This document shows, one piece after another, positions 35,432 to 45,299 of a stretch of 64,000 nt of DNA; position 1 is the stretch's first letter, and the number at the start of each line of letters is the position of its first letter. The translations under genes and the position numbers were made by a program. The notes beneath the pieces are model-generated. The model was not told where the DNA came from and made no database searches. It saw nothing but the letters and a program-made list of their open reading frames with translations. The stretch lies in assembly GCF_904849725.1 (NCBI RefSeq), contig NC_058522.1, positions 435,455,529 through 435,519,528 of the forward strand, given 5' to 3'. This stretch comes from Hordeum vulgare subsp. vulgare. Lineage: Eukaryota > Streptophyta > Magnoliopsida > Poales > Poaceae.

Positions 35432-37340
35432 AACTTAGTTGACAAACTGAAAGAGAAAGAAAAACTTTGACAAACTCTGTTTGACCTTGTTGTTGCAACT
35501 ATGTCTAACTCATAACCAGAATTTCAGCAAGATCACAAGTTAACCACATAAGCAAGTGACACATAGGTCTCACGGTAAACTAATATCAATGTCATAATCA
35601 CCTAGCGAGCAAATAATAATGAGTTTCAGATACCAACAATTCAATCAAAACAAGCATGAAGCAATATGAATAGGTGGTATCTCGCTAGCTCTTTCTGAGA
35701 CCGCAAAACATAAATGCAGAGCACTTTCAAAGATCAAGGGCTGACTAAACATTGTAATTCATAGCAACGAAGATCCAGTCATAGTCATACTCAATATCAA
35801 TCAAAAGCAAAGCATAAAAATGACAGAGGTGCTCTCTAATTGGTGCTTATATAAGAAGAGGATGACTCAATAGGAAAATAAATAGACAGGCCCTTCGCAG
35901 AGGGAAGCATTGATTTGCAGAGGTGCCAGAGCTCAAGCTTTGAAAACAGAGATAATAATTTTGGGTGGCATGCTTTCATTGTCAACGCAATGACCAAGAG
36001 TTCTCAATATCTTTCATGCTACTCATGTTATAGGCGGTTCCCAAACAGAAAAGTAAAGTTTTAAATTCCCCACCACCAATCAATCACACTCCACGGCTAG
36101 CCGAATCCTCGGGTACCGTCCATACTAACATCAATCCGGGGGGAGTCTTGTTTTACAGTTATGTTTTCGATTTAAGCGTGGAACTGGGCATTCCAATTAC
36201 CGGCCCCTTTCTCGTGAATGACAGTGAATAAACACATGTCGAGGATAACACGCCTGACATGGAAGATACCAATAGCCCCCTGTCACCACATGAGCGGTTC
36301 GAGAATGCAAAACGGATTATTTCTTGAAGGTTTAGAGAATGGCACATGCAAATTTACTTGGAACGGCAGGTAGATACCGCAAATAGGTAGGTATGGTGGA
36401 CTCTCGTGGAAAAACTTTTGGGTTTATGGACGTGAATGCACAAGCAGTATTCCGCTTAGACAAGTGAAGGATAGCAAAAGACTGGGAAGCGACCAACTAG
36501 AGAGCGACAACAGTCATCAAGATGCAATGAGTTTGACTCACATTGAGTGCAAGCATGAGGAGGATATAAATCACCATGAACACGAACATCATAGAAGCTA
36601 TGTTGATTTTGTTTCAACTACATGCATGAACATGCGCCAAGTCAAGCCACTTGAATCATTCAAAGGAGAATACCATCCTATCATACTACATCATAGTCAT
36701 CTCAAAATCTATGTTGGCATTCAAGACAAACCATTATAAGCTCCTAGGTAATTAAGCATGGCATCAGAAACTATGATATCTAAGTTGTCATTGCAAACAT
36801 GGTTATCTCTCAATCAAAGCTGAATCTGGGACGACAAGCTAGTCATATTTACAAAAACAAAATAGATAGAGTTCATACTAGCTTTTCCAGTCTCAGTCAC
36901 TTCATCATATATCATCATTATTGCCTTTCACTTGCACGATCGAACGATGTGAACAATAATAAGAGTGCTCGTGCATTGGACTAAGCTGAATCTGCAGGCA
37001 AACACAAAGGAGAAGAGAAAGTAATATGGCTCTTTAACAAATGAACAGGTATGCATGCGAGAGCCACTAAACATTGTAACCATGGTCTTCTACCTCGACT
37101 CAAAGAAAATGAAAACTATTTACACGGGAAAGCTCCCAACAAGCAAAAGAAGAAAGGAAAATCTTTTTGGGTTTTCTCAAAAGGACACAAAACAAGAAAA
37201 CAAGAAAACAAAAATAAACTAGCATGGATAATACAGTGGCAAAGTGTAAACACCGACTAACAAAGTGAAAGCATAAGCATGAATGTAAAGTTGGTGCAAA
37301 CACGTACTCCCCCAAGCTTAGGCTTTTGGCCTAGCTTGGT
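35432..37340 (-). other. 3' non-coding internal region of Athila-1
   Basis: About 1.9 kb between ORF2 and the polypurine tract, AT-rich, without a credible ORF. It contains the block AGGCCCTTCGCAGAGGGAAGC at about 35887-35907, which recurs near 54138 and 63836 in other Athila elements at similar distance from the LTR. Confidence 0.7.
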
Positions 37341-38405
37341 CTACTCCCAAGGTGAGTAGTAACCGTCTGGAACCTCCGGAGTGGACTGAGGGTGCCACTG
37401 TTGTGCGAGCTCCTCCGGCTCCCATTGATAAACTGGTGCGTGGTACTCGACTGGTGGCTCAGGCGCGGGCAGCTGTGGTTGGGCTAGGCCCCAATACGTG
37501 TAGGTGTCCGTGGGCATAATAATGTACCTCCCTGCATAAAGGATGAACAAAGAAGGAGCATGCAAAGTAATAGTCTCTCGAGTACCCTGACTAAATACCA
37601 GGTTATCAATCATCCGTCTACTAGCATCTCTATCCAGAAAATCATGGCGAACCATGCTGTCATAATCCAGATATTTCTCAGGAAGAAACATTTCTTCTTC
37701 CTCGTGAAGCCTAATAGGTATCTCAAAGTGTCTAGCAAGACGAGTAGCATAGATACCTCCATAGACGACACCTTTGGAACGGTTTGTGTTCAACCACTGA
37801 GCTACTATAGCACCTAGGCTATAAGTCTTATTGTTATAAAGGCCTTCGCGCAAAACCGCAAGGTCTGGAGAGCTAAGTGATCCAGACTCCCCACGGCCAA
37901 TCAAACATTTTCCCACAAATAATGAGAAGTACCGTAGCACAGGAAAATGCATGCTAGCAATTCTAGCGCGAGACACTCCTCTGTCCTCTCCAATAGCAAT
38001 AGTATCTATGAAAGCCTCCAAGTCCCGTGGACGAGGATCACGAATATCCCCAACATATGGTAATTTGCACACATTGCAAAAACCCTGTAGTATCATGCGC
38101 TGGGGGATATCGTATAACATGAACTCAACCATAGGAGGATTCTTCCTTGGATAAAAGTTGAAGCTTTGAACGAAAATATTGGTGAGAAGGAGGTATTGTG
38201 GGCACTTATCTTCAACAAACGCGGTAAGACCTGCGTTCTCCACCAAGTAATAAAAGTCTTCATAAAGCCCAGCGACGCGCAAAAATTCATCACTTGGCCA
38301 CTCGCACGCTCGAACTTCTGTGACTCGAGGAACCACGTACTTGGGGTGGTTCTTCTCATCCTCCTTGGGGTTACGGCTTGAAGAGTCTCTTAAGAACCTC
38401 CTCAT
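37341..38405 (-). CDS. Athila-1 second ORF (env-position protein), 354 aa
   Basis: This is an intact ORF at the position of the env-like gene of Athila elements. It begins MRRFLRDSSSRNPKEDEK. The middle (residues about 35-280) is a globular-looking domain with CEWPSDEFLRVAGLYEDFY, VENAGLT, FPVLRYFSLFVGKCLIGRGESG and HFEIPIRLHEEEE. The C terminus is proline-rich and acidic, with LPAPEPPVEYHAPVYQWEPEE. I see no signal peptide, transmembrane helix or zinc finger, so an envelope role is not supported by this sequence. Closely similar ORFs are, to my knowledge, common in Triticeae Sabrina-like elements and lack an assigned function. It is open although gag is broken. A U3-like segment lies about 350-550 bp upstream. 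Confidence 0.8.
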   Translation of the reverse strand: MRRFLRDSSSRNPKEDEKNHPKYVVPRVTEVRACEWPSDEFLRVAGLYEDFYYLVENAGLTAFVEDKCPQYLLLTNIFVQSFNFYPRKNPPMVEFMLYDIPQRMILQGFCNVCKLPYVGDIRDPRPRDLEAFIDTIAIGEDRGVSRARIASMHFPVLRYFSLFVGKCLIGRGESGSLSSPDLAVLREGLYNNKTYSLGAIVAQWLNTNRSKGVVYGGIYATRLARHFEIPIRLHEEEEMFLPEKYLDYDSMVRHDFLDRDASRRMIDNLVFSQGTRETITLHAPSLFILYAGRYIIMPTDTYTYWGLAQPQLPAPEPPVEYHAPVYQWEPEELAQQWHPQSTPEVPDGYYSPWE

Positions 38406-38529
38406 CTCTTCCCTTTTCTAACTCTGAAAAATTCTGAAATTTTTAGAGACTTCGAAAGAAAAGTGAGTAAGGATTAACCCAACTCGTAGCAACTACTCCT
38501 ACTAGTGCCTAGAGACCGTATCACGCGCT

Positions 38530-39060
38530 AAAACTACTTGGAACCAGCTAAAATCAACGTTTCAAGCTCAAGAACAGGGTCACCAAGGTAGCAAGAATAC
38601 GCGAAGGATAAAGCACTAGAGTAGAAACTAATTGGACCAATGGAGGAGTCAATTACCAAGGAGTAATTTCCCCAAAACGGTTCGGAGAATGGTCTTTGAG
38701 CAAGGAGATCGAAAATCATAGCCAAATGAGCAAGAACACGGGTTTGAGCTGCGAAACGATTTTTTATGGAGGTAGAAGAAGAGTATGGGAGCTGGAATGA
38801 GTGGAGGGGGTCCCCGTGGGCCCCACAAGCTTGGTAGCCGCGACCAGGGGGGAGGCCGCGGCTACAGGGCTTGTGGCCCACTGGTGTGGCCCCCAGGCCA
38901 GCTCTCAGTCCTAGTATTTTTCAAAAAATGGAGAAAAAATCATATTTGATTTTCAGGACCATCGGAGAACTTATATTTTCGGGGTACTTTTCTCCCGGAC
39001 GCTAAAACAGAAAACAGGAAAAACTAAACTAAATCTATCATTTTTCTTCTAAGCAACAGA
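38530..39060 (-). promoter_or_regulatory. U3-like segment upstream of Athila-1 ORF2
   Basis: This stretch between protease and ORF2 carries a second copy of the LTR hairpin (38823-38876: arms CCACAAGC and GCTTGTGG around GTAGCCGCG). It is preceded (minus strand) by AAGTTCTCCG and TGAAAATC blocks like those before the LTR hairpin. A TATA-like CCATAAAAAATC lies about 60 bp downstream, near 38770-38759. It may act as an internal promoter for ORF2. That role is inferred. Confidence 0.5.
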
Positions 39061-39206
39061 AAGTGAAAGCTTAAAACAGAGGTATGTGACTCTTTGATTC
39101 ATCCATTTCATGGTCATCGAAACAAATCCGTCAATGGGGTTGATCAAATCCTCATGACAAAACTTTTTCAAATCGCAAAAGGAAATGGAGAATTGTCGAA
39201 TAGCCA

Positions 39207-41804
39207 CTAAATCACCTCAATGGGGATATGAATCTCCCCAACAAGAAAATCATACTTCATCTTCACACGAGGAATAGGGCATTCAAAGCTCCCAATAAGA
39301 ATCGATGAAGTTTTTTCGATAGCATTGATGCAATGTACTTGATATCGTTTCTTCGGAAAGTGCACTGTATGCTCATTACCGTTGACATGGAAGGTGACAT
39401 TGCCTTTGCTGCAATCTATAACAGCCCTTGCGGTGTTTAAGAATGGTCTTCCAAGAATGATCACCATGGCATCATCCTCAGGAATATCCAGGATAACAAA
39501 GTCCGTCAAGATAGTAACGTTAGCAACCACAACAGGCACATCCTCGCAAATGCCGACAGGGAAAGCAATTGATTTGTCGGCCATTTGCAGAGAAATTTTA
39601 GTGGGTGTCAACTTATCCAGTTCAAGTCTACGATAAAGAGAGAGAGGCATAACACTAACACCGGCTCCAAGGTCACATAAGGCAGTTCTTACGTAGTTTC
39701 CTTTAATGGGGCAAGGTATAGTGGGCACTCCGGGATCACCAAGTTTCTTAGGAGTTCCACCTTTGAAAGTGTAATTGGCAAGCATGGTGGAGATCTCAAG
39801 ATCTGGTATCTTCCGTTTATTGGTCACGATATCTTTCATGTACTTGGCATATGGAGACATTTTGAGCATATTAATTAACCGCATCTGCAGAAAGACGGGT
39901 CTCAACATTTCAATAAAGCGCTCAAAATCCTCATCATCCTTTTTCTTGGATGGCTTAGGAGGAAAGGGCATAGGTCTCTGAACCCATGGCTCCTTTTTTT
40001 TACCATGCTTCCTAGCAGTGAAGTCATTCTTATCGTATCTCTTAGGTTGTGGGTTATCAGGATTAACCGTAGGTTCAATCTCCACATCCTTATCATTGCT
40101 AGGTTGAGCATTATTATGAACATCGCTATCCATATTGTCACCAGGTTCATGTTCATCACCAGATTGTGTTTCTGCATCAGACCCAGAAATATCATTTGGT
40201 TCTTCAGGTGTGACAGTATTTGGTGAACTGACATGTAGGTTTCTATCATCCTTCTTCTTCTTCGTAGGATGACTGGGTGTATCAGCATTAATTCTTTGAG
40301 AATCTTGATCAATTCTCTTAGGATGGCCTTCAGGACACAAAGGTTCCTGAGTCATTTTGCCTCCTCTAGTAATGACTCTGACAGAGTTGTCATTTAATTC
40401 ATTAAGCAAGTCATTGTGAGATTTAAGTACTTGTTCTACCTGAGTAGTAATCATAGAGGCATGTTTACTCAGAAGCTTCAGATCATTGACATTTCTGTCT
40501 ACACAAGCACTTAAATGACTAAGCATACGAGTACTTTGTTCCAACTGTCTGCTAACATAATCATTGAAACTCTGTTGTTCGGCAACAAAGTTGTCAAATT
40601 CATCAAAGCATAGGCTAGCAGGTTTGTCAAAAGGAATATCACTCTCATTGATTCTACGTAGAGAATTCACCTCTACTACTTGTATCGGGTTATCGAGACC
40701 ATGGATCTCTTCTATAGGCGGTAGATTTTTGACTTCTTCAGATCTAATGCCTTTCTCTTGCATAGATTTCTTGGCTTCTTGCATATCTTTGGGACTGAGG
40801 AAGAGAATACCTCTTTTCTTAGGAGTTGGCTTAGGAGGAGGTTCGGGAATAGTCCAAGCATTATCGTTCATCAAGATGTTATTCAGTCGGATCTCAGCTT
40901 GTTCTACAGTTCGTTGCCTAAAAACACAACCGACACAACTATTTAGGTGGTCTCTAGAAGCATTGGTAAGTCCGTTATAGAAGATATCAAGTATCTCGTT
41001 CTTCTTAAGAGGGTGATCAGGCAAAGCACTCTGTAGCTGGATGAGCCTCCCCCAAGCTTGTGGGAGACTCTCTTCTTTGAGTTGAGCAAAGTTGTATATT
41101 TCCTGCAAGGCAGCTTGCTTCTTATGGGCAGGGAAATATTTCTTACAGAAGTAATAGACCATATCCTGGGGACTACTCACACATCCAGGAGCAAGAGAAG
41201 TGAACTAGGCTTTAGCGTCATCCTTTAGAGAGAAAGGAAACAACTTAAGGATATAGTAGTAGCGGTTCTTCTCCTCACTAGTGAAAAGGGTGGCTATATC
41301 GTGTAGTTTGGTAAGATGGACTACGACCGTCTCAGACTCATAACTGTGGAAAGGATCAGATTTGACTAGAGAGATTATCTCAGGGTCGACAGAGAATTCA
41401 TAATCATCATCGGTGATAAAGATAGGTGAAGTGGCAAACTTCGGGTCGTATTTTATCCTAGCTTTCAGAGATTTTTCCTTCCACTTGAGAAGTAATTTTT
41501 CAGCGTCATAGGCATCCTTACACGCAAGAAAATCCTCAGCTATCTCTCCCTCCATAACATAACCCTCAGGTATATCAGGCAATTCATATCTAGGAGAGCT
41601 AGATCTAGCAGGAGCAGAAGCAGGTTCTATCTCAATAGTATCGGCAGTTTCAGAAGCATCACGAGCATTGGCAGTTGTTAGAGCATATATCTCCATATGT
41701 GGTTTTGGTACTTGATGACAATTCCTATGGACTAATGGTTGCCTTAAGTTATATTTATAGGATTTGTCCATAGGCACTTCTTGAAGTCCATCTGTTGGGT
41801 TCAA
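39207..41804 (-). pseudogene. Athila-1 gag-protease, disrupted
   Basis: Two in-frame blocks, 41804-41208 and 41180-39207, are separated by TAG at 41207-41205, probably a mutated tryptophan codon (DAKA-stop-F where similar gags have DAKAW). The second block has 657 codons. It starts within gag (YYFCKKYFPAHKK), passes through a long charged linker (about residues 290-400) with K-, D- and E-rich runs, and ends in an aspartic protease with the active site LCDLGAGVSVMP, followed by SLQMADKS and ILGRPFLNTARAVID. No reverse transcriptase follows. The N-terminal gag is separated by the SIRE-type LTR and continues at 44842-45222. Product: structural gag and protease, now non-functional. Confidence 0.88.
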
Positions 41805-42180
41805 GGAGTTTATATGATGACCAAGGTGGTATTCAAGGTATTATCCAAAGAATGATCATAGAGACACAAGGTTGATCAAGATCTCAGACAAAGAGTAAAT
41901 CAAGATGATCAACACACAAAGCGTACAAGATGTACTGAGAGGGATCAAGTGATCCCATGGTATGTTATATTTATAGGATTTGTCCATAGGCACTTCTTGA
42001 AGTCCATCTGTTGGGTTCAAGGAGTTTATATGATGACCAAGGTGGTACTAAAGGTATTATCCAAAGAATGGTCATAGAGACACAAGGTTGATCAAGATCT
42101 CAGACAAAGAGTAAATGAAGATGATCAACACACAGAGCGTACAAGATGTACCGAGAGGGATCAAGTGATCACATGGTATG
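41749..42180 (+). repeat. 216-bp tandem duplication across the gag/LTR junction
   Basis: 41749-41964 is repeated at 41965-42180 with few changes. The unit starts in Athila gag and ends in the SIRE-type LTR, so it was duplicated after the LTR inserted. Confidence 0.85.
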
Positions 42181-42686
42181 GTAAGCATTGTCCATTACGT
42201 GTTTGTGTACTAACCCATGGTCTTCGTGAGAGTTCTATATGGGGGTTAGGTGTGTTTCCATGGGCTTGCATCAAAGAGAAGATCTCATACAACCCATGAA
42301 GTATGACGTCAAGTTGTGATCGTCATCAAGATTGCGATGTGCAAGTTCAAGTGGATCAGCACGAAGATATCATGCTTGAAGCTTGCTGTCCATTGACAAA
42401 GAGTAAATCAAGATGATCAACACACAAAGCATACAAGATGTACCGAGAGGGATCAAGTGATCCCATGGTATGGTAAGCATTGTCCATTACGTGTTTGTGT
42501 ACTAACCCATGGCCTTCGTGAGAGTTCTATGTGGGGGTTAGGTGTGTTTCCATGGGCTTGCGTCAAAGAGAAGATCTTATACAACCCATGAAGTATGACG
42601 TCAAGTTGTGATCGTCATCAAGATTGCGACGTGCAAGTTCAAGTGGATCAGCACGAAGATATCATACTTGAAGCTTGCTGTCCATT
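42103..42686 (+). repeat. 292-bp tandem duplication in the SIRE-type LTR
   Basis: 42103-42394 is repeated head-to-tail at 42395-42686 with few differences, and both copies end TTGCTGTCCATT. It is independent of the 216-bp duplication on its left. Confidence 0.88.
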
Positions 42687-43283
42687 GTGGTGGCAATGGA
42701 CTTGTGAAGATATGCTGAAGAGTGGCTCACCCATAGTGAGTATGGGGGAGCAATCAACTAGTCTTCATCAAGCCAACGCAATCAAGAAAGGTGGTCCATC
42801 TTGAGGAAGCCAAGATCATCATCATCTAGCTTAAGAGGACGAGGTGCAAGGTATAGGTTTGCCCTTGATAGGTTTTCTGGTTAGGATAGATTGTTGTACT
42901 ATCAAGGGGGGCTCTCAAGTGAGCAGCTTGATCGCATCATTCGTTGAGAGCTCAAACCATTTGCATCCTTGCGTCATACTTCTTGGTTCTTGTTTGGTGT
43001 TTATCTTTGTGATTTTTAGAGCTTATGGTCATCTTCGTGACAAGCTCGAGTTCATCGAAAACGGAGTCCATATGCATCTACTATGATGTTTTCGATGTTG
43101 GAGTTTTTGCCGGTTCTTCATTCATAGAGATCTCACATCTCTATATCATTGGCATTTTCATATCTGCATGGTCTTAAGATTTTCATCGCTGTTTGGATAG
43201 CTCTTGTCGTCCTGAATCCAACAAGCTTGGGTTTGCTCGATTCGGAGCTCGTATGCGAAAGTTATGGCTGTTTCAGTGGCGAG

Positions 43284-43732
43284 CGGTAGTACCGCTGGAC
43301 CTAGCGGTAGTACCGCTAGAGTTGGCGGTAGTACCGCCCCTGGTCAGCGGTAGTACCGCTCCAGGAGCTTAGTACCGCCTGCCTAGCGGTTGTTCGTGGA
43401 CGGACCTTTTTCCGAAGACTTTCTTGGCACTTGTAGTGCCTTCGCACTACCAGGGGCCCAGCGGTAGTACCGCTGGAGTGCCAGCGGTAGTACCGCTAGC
43501 TGGCGGTAGTACCGCTGGGGCCAGAGGTAGTACCGCTGGAGTGCCAGCGGTAGTACCGTTGCAGCTAGCGGTAGTACCGCTAGCTGGTGGTAGTACCGCT
43601 GCAGTCAGCGGTAGTACCGCTGGAGTGCCAGCGGTAGTACCGCTAGCTAGCGGTAGTACCGCTGCAGTCAGCGGTAGTACCGCTGGAGTGCCAGCGGTAG
43701 TACCGCTGCAGCCAGCGGTAGTACCGCTGGAG
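43284..43732 (+). repeat. Palindromic minisatellite, GCGGTAGTACCGC, about 17 copies
   Basis: The core GCGGTAGTACCGC is a 13-bp palindrome with one central odd base (arms GCGGTA/TACCGC). Four copies at 43284-43370 and 13 copies at 43450-43732 alternate with 6-10-bp linkers such as GGAGTGCCA, GCAGTCA and AGCTA. The linkers recur in order, so units duplicated in groups. The array lies about 40 bp upstream of the LTR TATA box at 43776. A 112-codon Ser/Thr/Gly/Val frame here is only a translation of the repeat. Confidence 0.92.
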
Positions 43733-44841
43733 CTCGAGCAGAGAGTGGGGGTAACGGTCTGATTCCTTCCCCCACTATATAAAGGGGGTCTTCTTCCCCC
43801 TTGGCCTTATCCATCCGTTGAGCTCTTGTTCTACCTCCATTGTTTACATTCTTAGAGCTTGCTTACTCTCAATCCCTCCAATGATTCTTGCTTGTTCTTG
43901 AGGGAAAAGAGAGAGGAGATCTAGATCCACATCTCCACCAATCACTTTCTCCTCTATGTGAGGGGAACCCCTTGGGTCTTGATCTTGGAGTTCTTTGTGA
44001 GCTCCTTGTTCTTCCTCTCATATTTCTCCATAGCTTTCGTTGTTGTGGAGGGATTTGAGTGTGAGGGACTTGACCACTTCGTGTGTTCTTGCCATTGCAT
44101 TAGTTGCATCGGTTTGAGTTCTCCACGGTGATACGTGGAAGTGAAGTTTGAGAAGCTTATTACCTTTGGTACTTAGTACCCTAGATATTGTTCTTCGCGG
44201 ATGCTTTGGCGTCCTAGAAGCTTGGTGGTGTCTCGGAGCTCAATCATTGTGGTGTGAAGCTCCGGGCAAGCGTTGGGGTCTCCAATTAGGTTGTGGAGAT
44301 TGCCCCGAGCAATTTGTACGGGTACCGGTAACCGCCCCCAAGGGTTGCCACGTGTACGGGTTCGGTGACCGCCCCCAAGGTTTGCCATTTGTACGGGTTC
44401 GGTGACCGCCCTCAAGGGTCCCTTAGTGGAATCACGACATCTTGCATTGTGCGAGGGCGTGAGGAGATTATGGTGGCCTTAGTGGCATCTTGGGGAGCAT
44501 TGTGCCTCTACACCGCTCTAACGGAGATTAGCATCCGCAAGGGTGTGAACTTCGGGATACATCATCGTCTCCCCGTGCCTCGGTTATCTCTTACCTGAAC
44601 CCTTTACTTATGCACTTTACTTTGTGATAGACATATTGTTTATTGTAATATATCTTGCTATCACTTAGTTGTTTATCTTGCTTAGCATAAGTTGTTGGTG
44701 CACATAGGTGAGCCTAGTTGTTTGTAGGTTTTGTGCTTGACATATTAAACGTTAGTTTTATTCCACATTTGTTCAAGCCTAAACCTTAATTATTTTAAAG
44801 CGCCTATTCACCCCCCCTCTAGGCGACATCCACGTCCTTTC

Positions 44842-45222
44842 AGCAGTAACTCTAGCAATATGAACATCAAGGAATACCCCTAGTGGCATATCAGGCAAAT
44901 TAGTATCTCTAGCAGTATCAAGCATAGCATCATCAGGCAAAATAACATCTCTAGCATCATCAGGCAAGGCAGTATCAAGCATAGCATCATGGATAGCAGT
45001 ATCAGGCATAGCATCTCTAGTAGTATCAGGCATAGTATCTCTAGCAGTAGCATCATAAGCATCATCTAGCACAGGCAACATATCAAGATTTCTAGCAGGA
45101 GGTGGTGTCGCAAACTTACTCATAACTGAAGGTGAATCAAGTGCAGAGCTAGATGGCAGTTCCTTACCTCCCCTCGTAGTTGAGGGCAAGACTTTGGTTC
45201 TTGGATCTTTCAGATTCTTCAT
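44842..45222 (-). pseudogene. N-terminal part of the Athila-1 gag, cut by the SIRE-type LTR
   Basis: The ORF starts at 45222 (MKNLKDPRTKVLPST), about 50 bp after the primer site, and runs into the inserted LTR at 44841. Residues about 50-125 are a low-complexity array of variants of DAMPDTARD and LPDDARD, produced by an irregular 27-30-bp repeat. This is the upstream end of the gag that continues at 41791. Confidence 0.75.
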
Positions 45223-45272
45223 AGTGATCAGCAGATATAAATCCCAAGTGACTCAGAGAATATAGCTATCCC

Positions 45273-45290
45273 TCCCCGGCAACGGCGCCA
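45273..45290 (-). other. Primer binding site of Athila-1 (tRNA-Asp type)
   Basis: On the minus strand TGGCGCCGTTGCCGGGGA is the complete Athila primer site, conventionally assigned to tRNA-Asp. It lies nine bases from the LTR end at 45300. Confidence 0.92.
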
Positions 45291-45299
45291 GAAAAGAGC

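Larger units (their letters stand above)
41792..44841 (+). mobile_element. SIRE-type copia LTR (solo, rearranged) inserted in Athila-1 gag
   Basis: The right end, CACCCCCCCTCTAGGCGACA then CCTTTCA at 44841, is the characteristic 3' end of plant SIRE/Maximus-like copia LTRs. A TATA box TATATAAA is at 43776-43783 and is followed by a leader. The left end near 41792 (TGTTGGGTTC) does not mirror CCTTTCA, and the flanks CCATC and GCAGT do not form a TSD, so the left side is probably rearranged. Two tandem duplications (216 and 292 bp) and a palindromic minisatellite lie inside. No internal domain or second LTR is present. Confidence 0.65.

Noticed and set aside
35432..39206. Reverse transcriptase or integrase of Athila-1
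   Set aside because: I looked for polymerase and integrase motifs on the minus strand between protease and LTR and found only ORF2 and non-coding sequence.
43284..43732. CRISPR-like array
   Set aside because: Repeats are 13 bp, the linkers are short and recurrent rather than unique spacers, and the context is a plant LTR.
43424..43762. 112-codon Ser/Thr/Gly/Val-rich ORF
   Set aside because: It is the translation of the GCGGTAGTACCGC minisatellite. There is no independent evidence for coding.
44779..45065. Second Leu/Ile/Met/Cys-rich frame overlapping the Athila gag N terminus (44880-45065)
   Set aside because: It is an out-of-frame reading of the repetitive gag segment; the gag frame has the expected start after the primer site.
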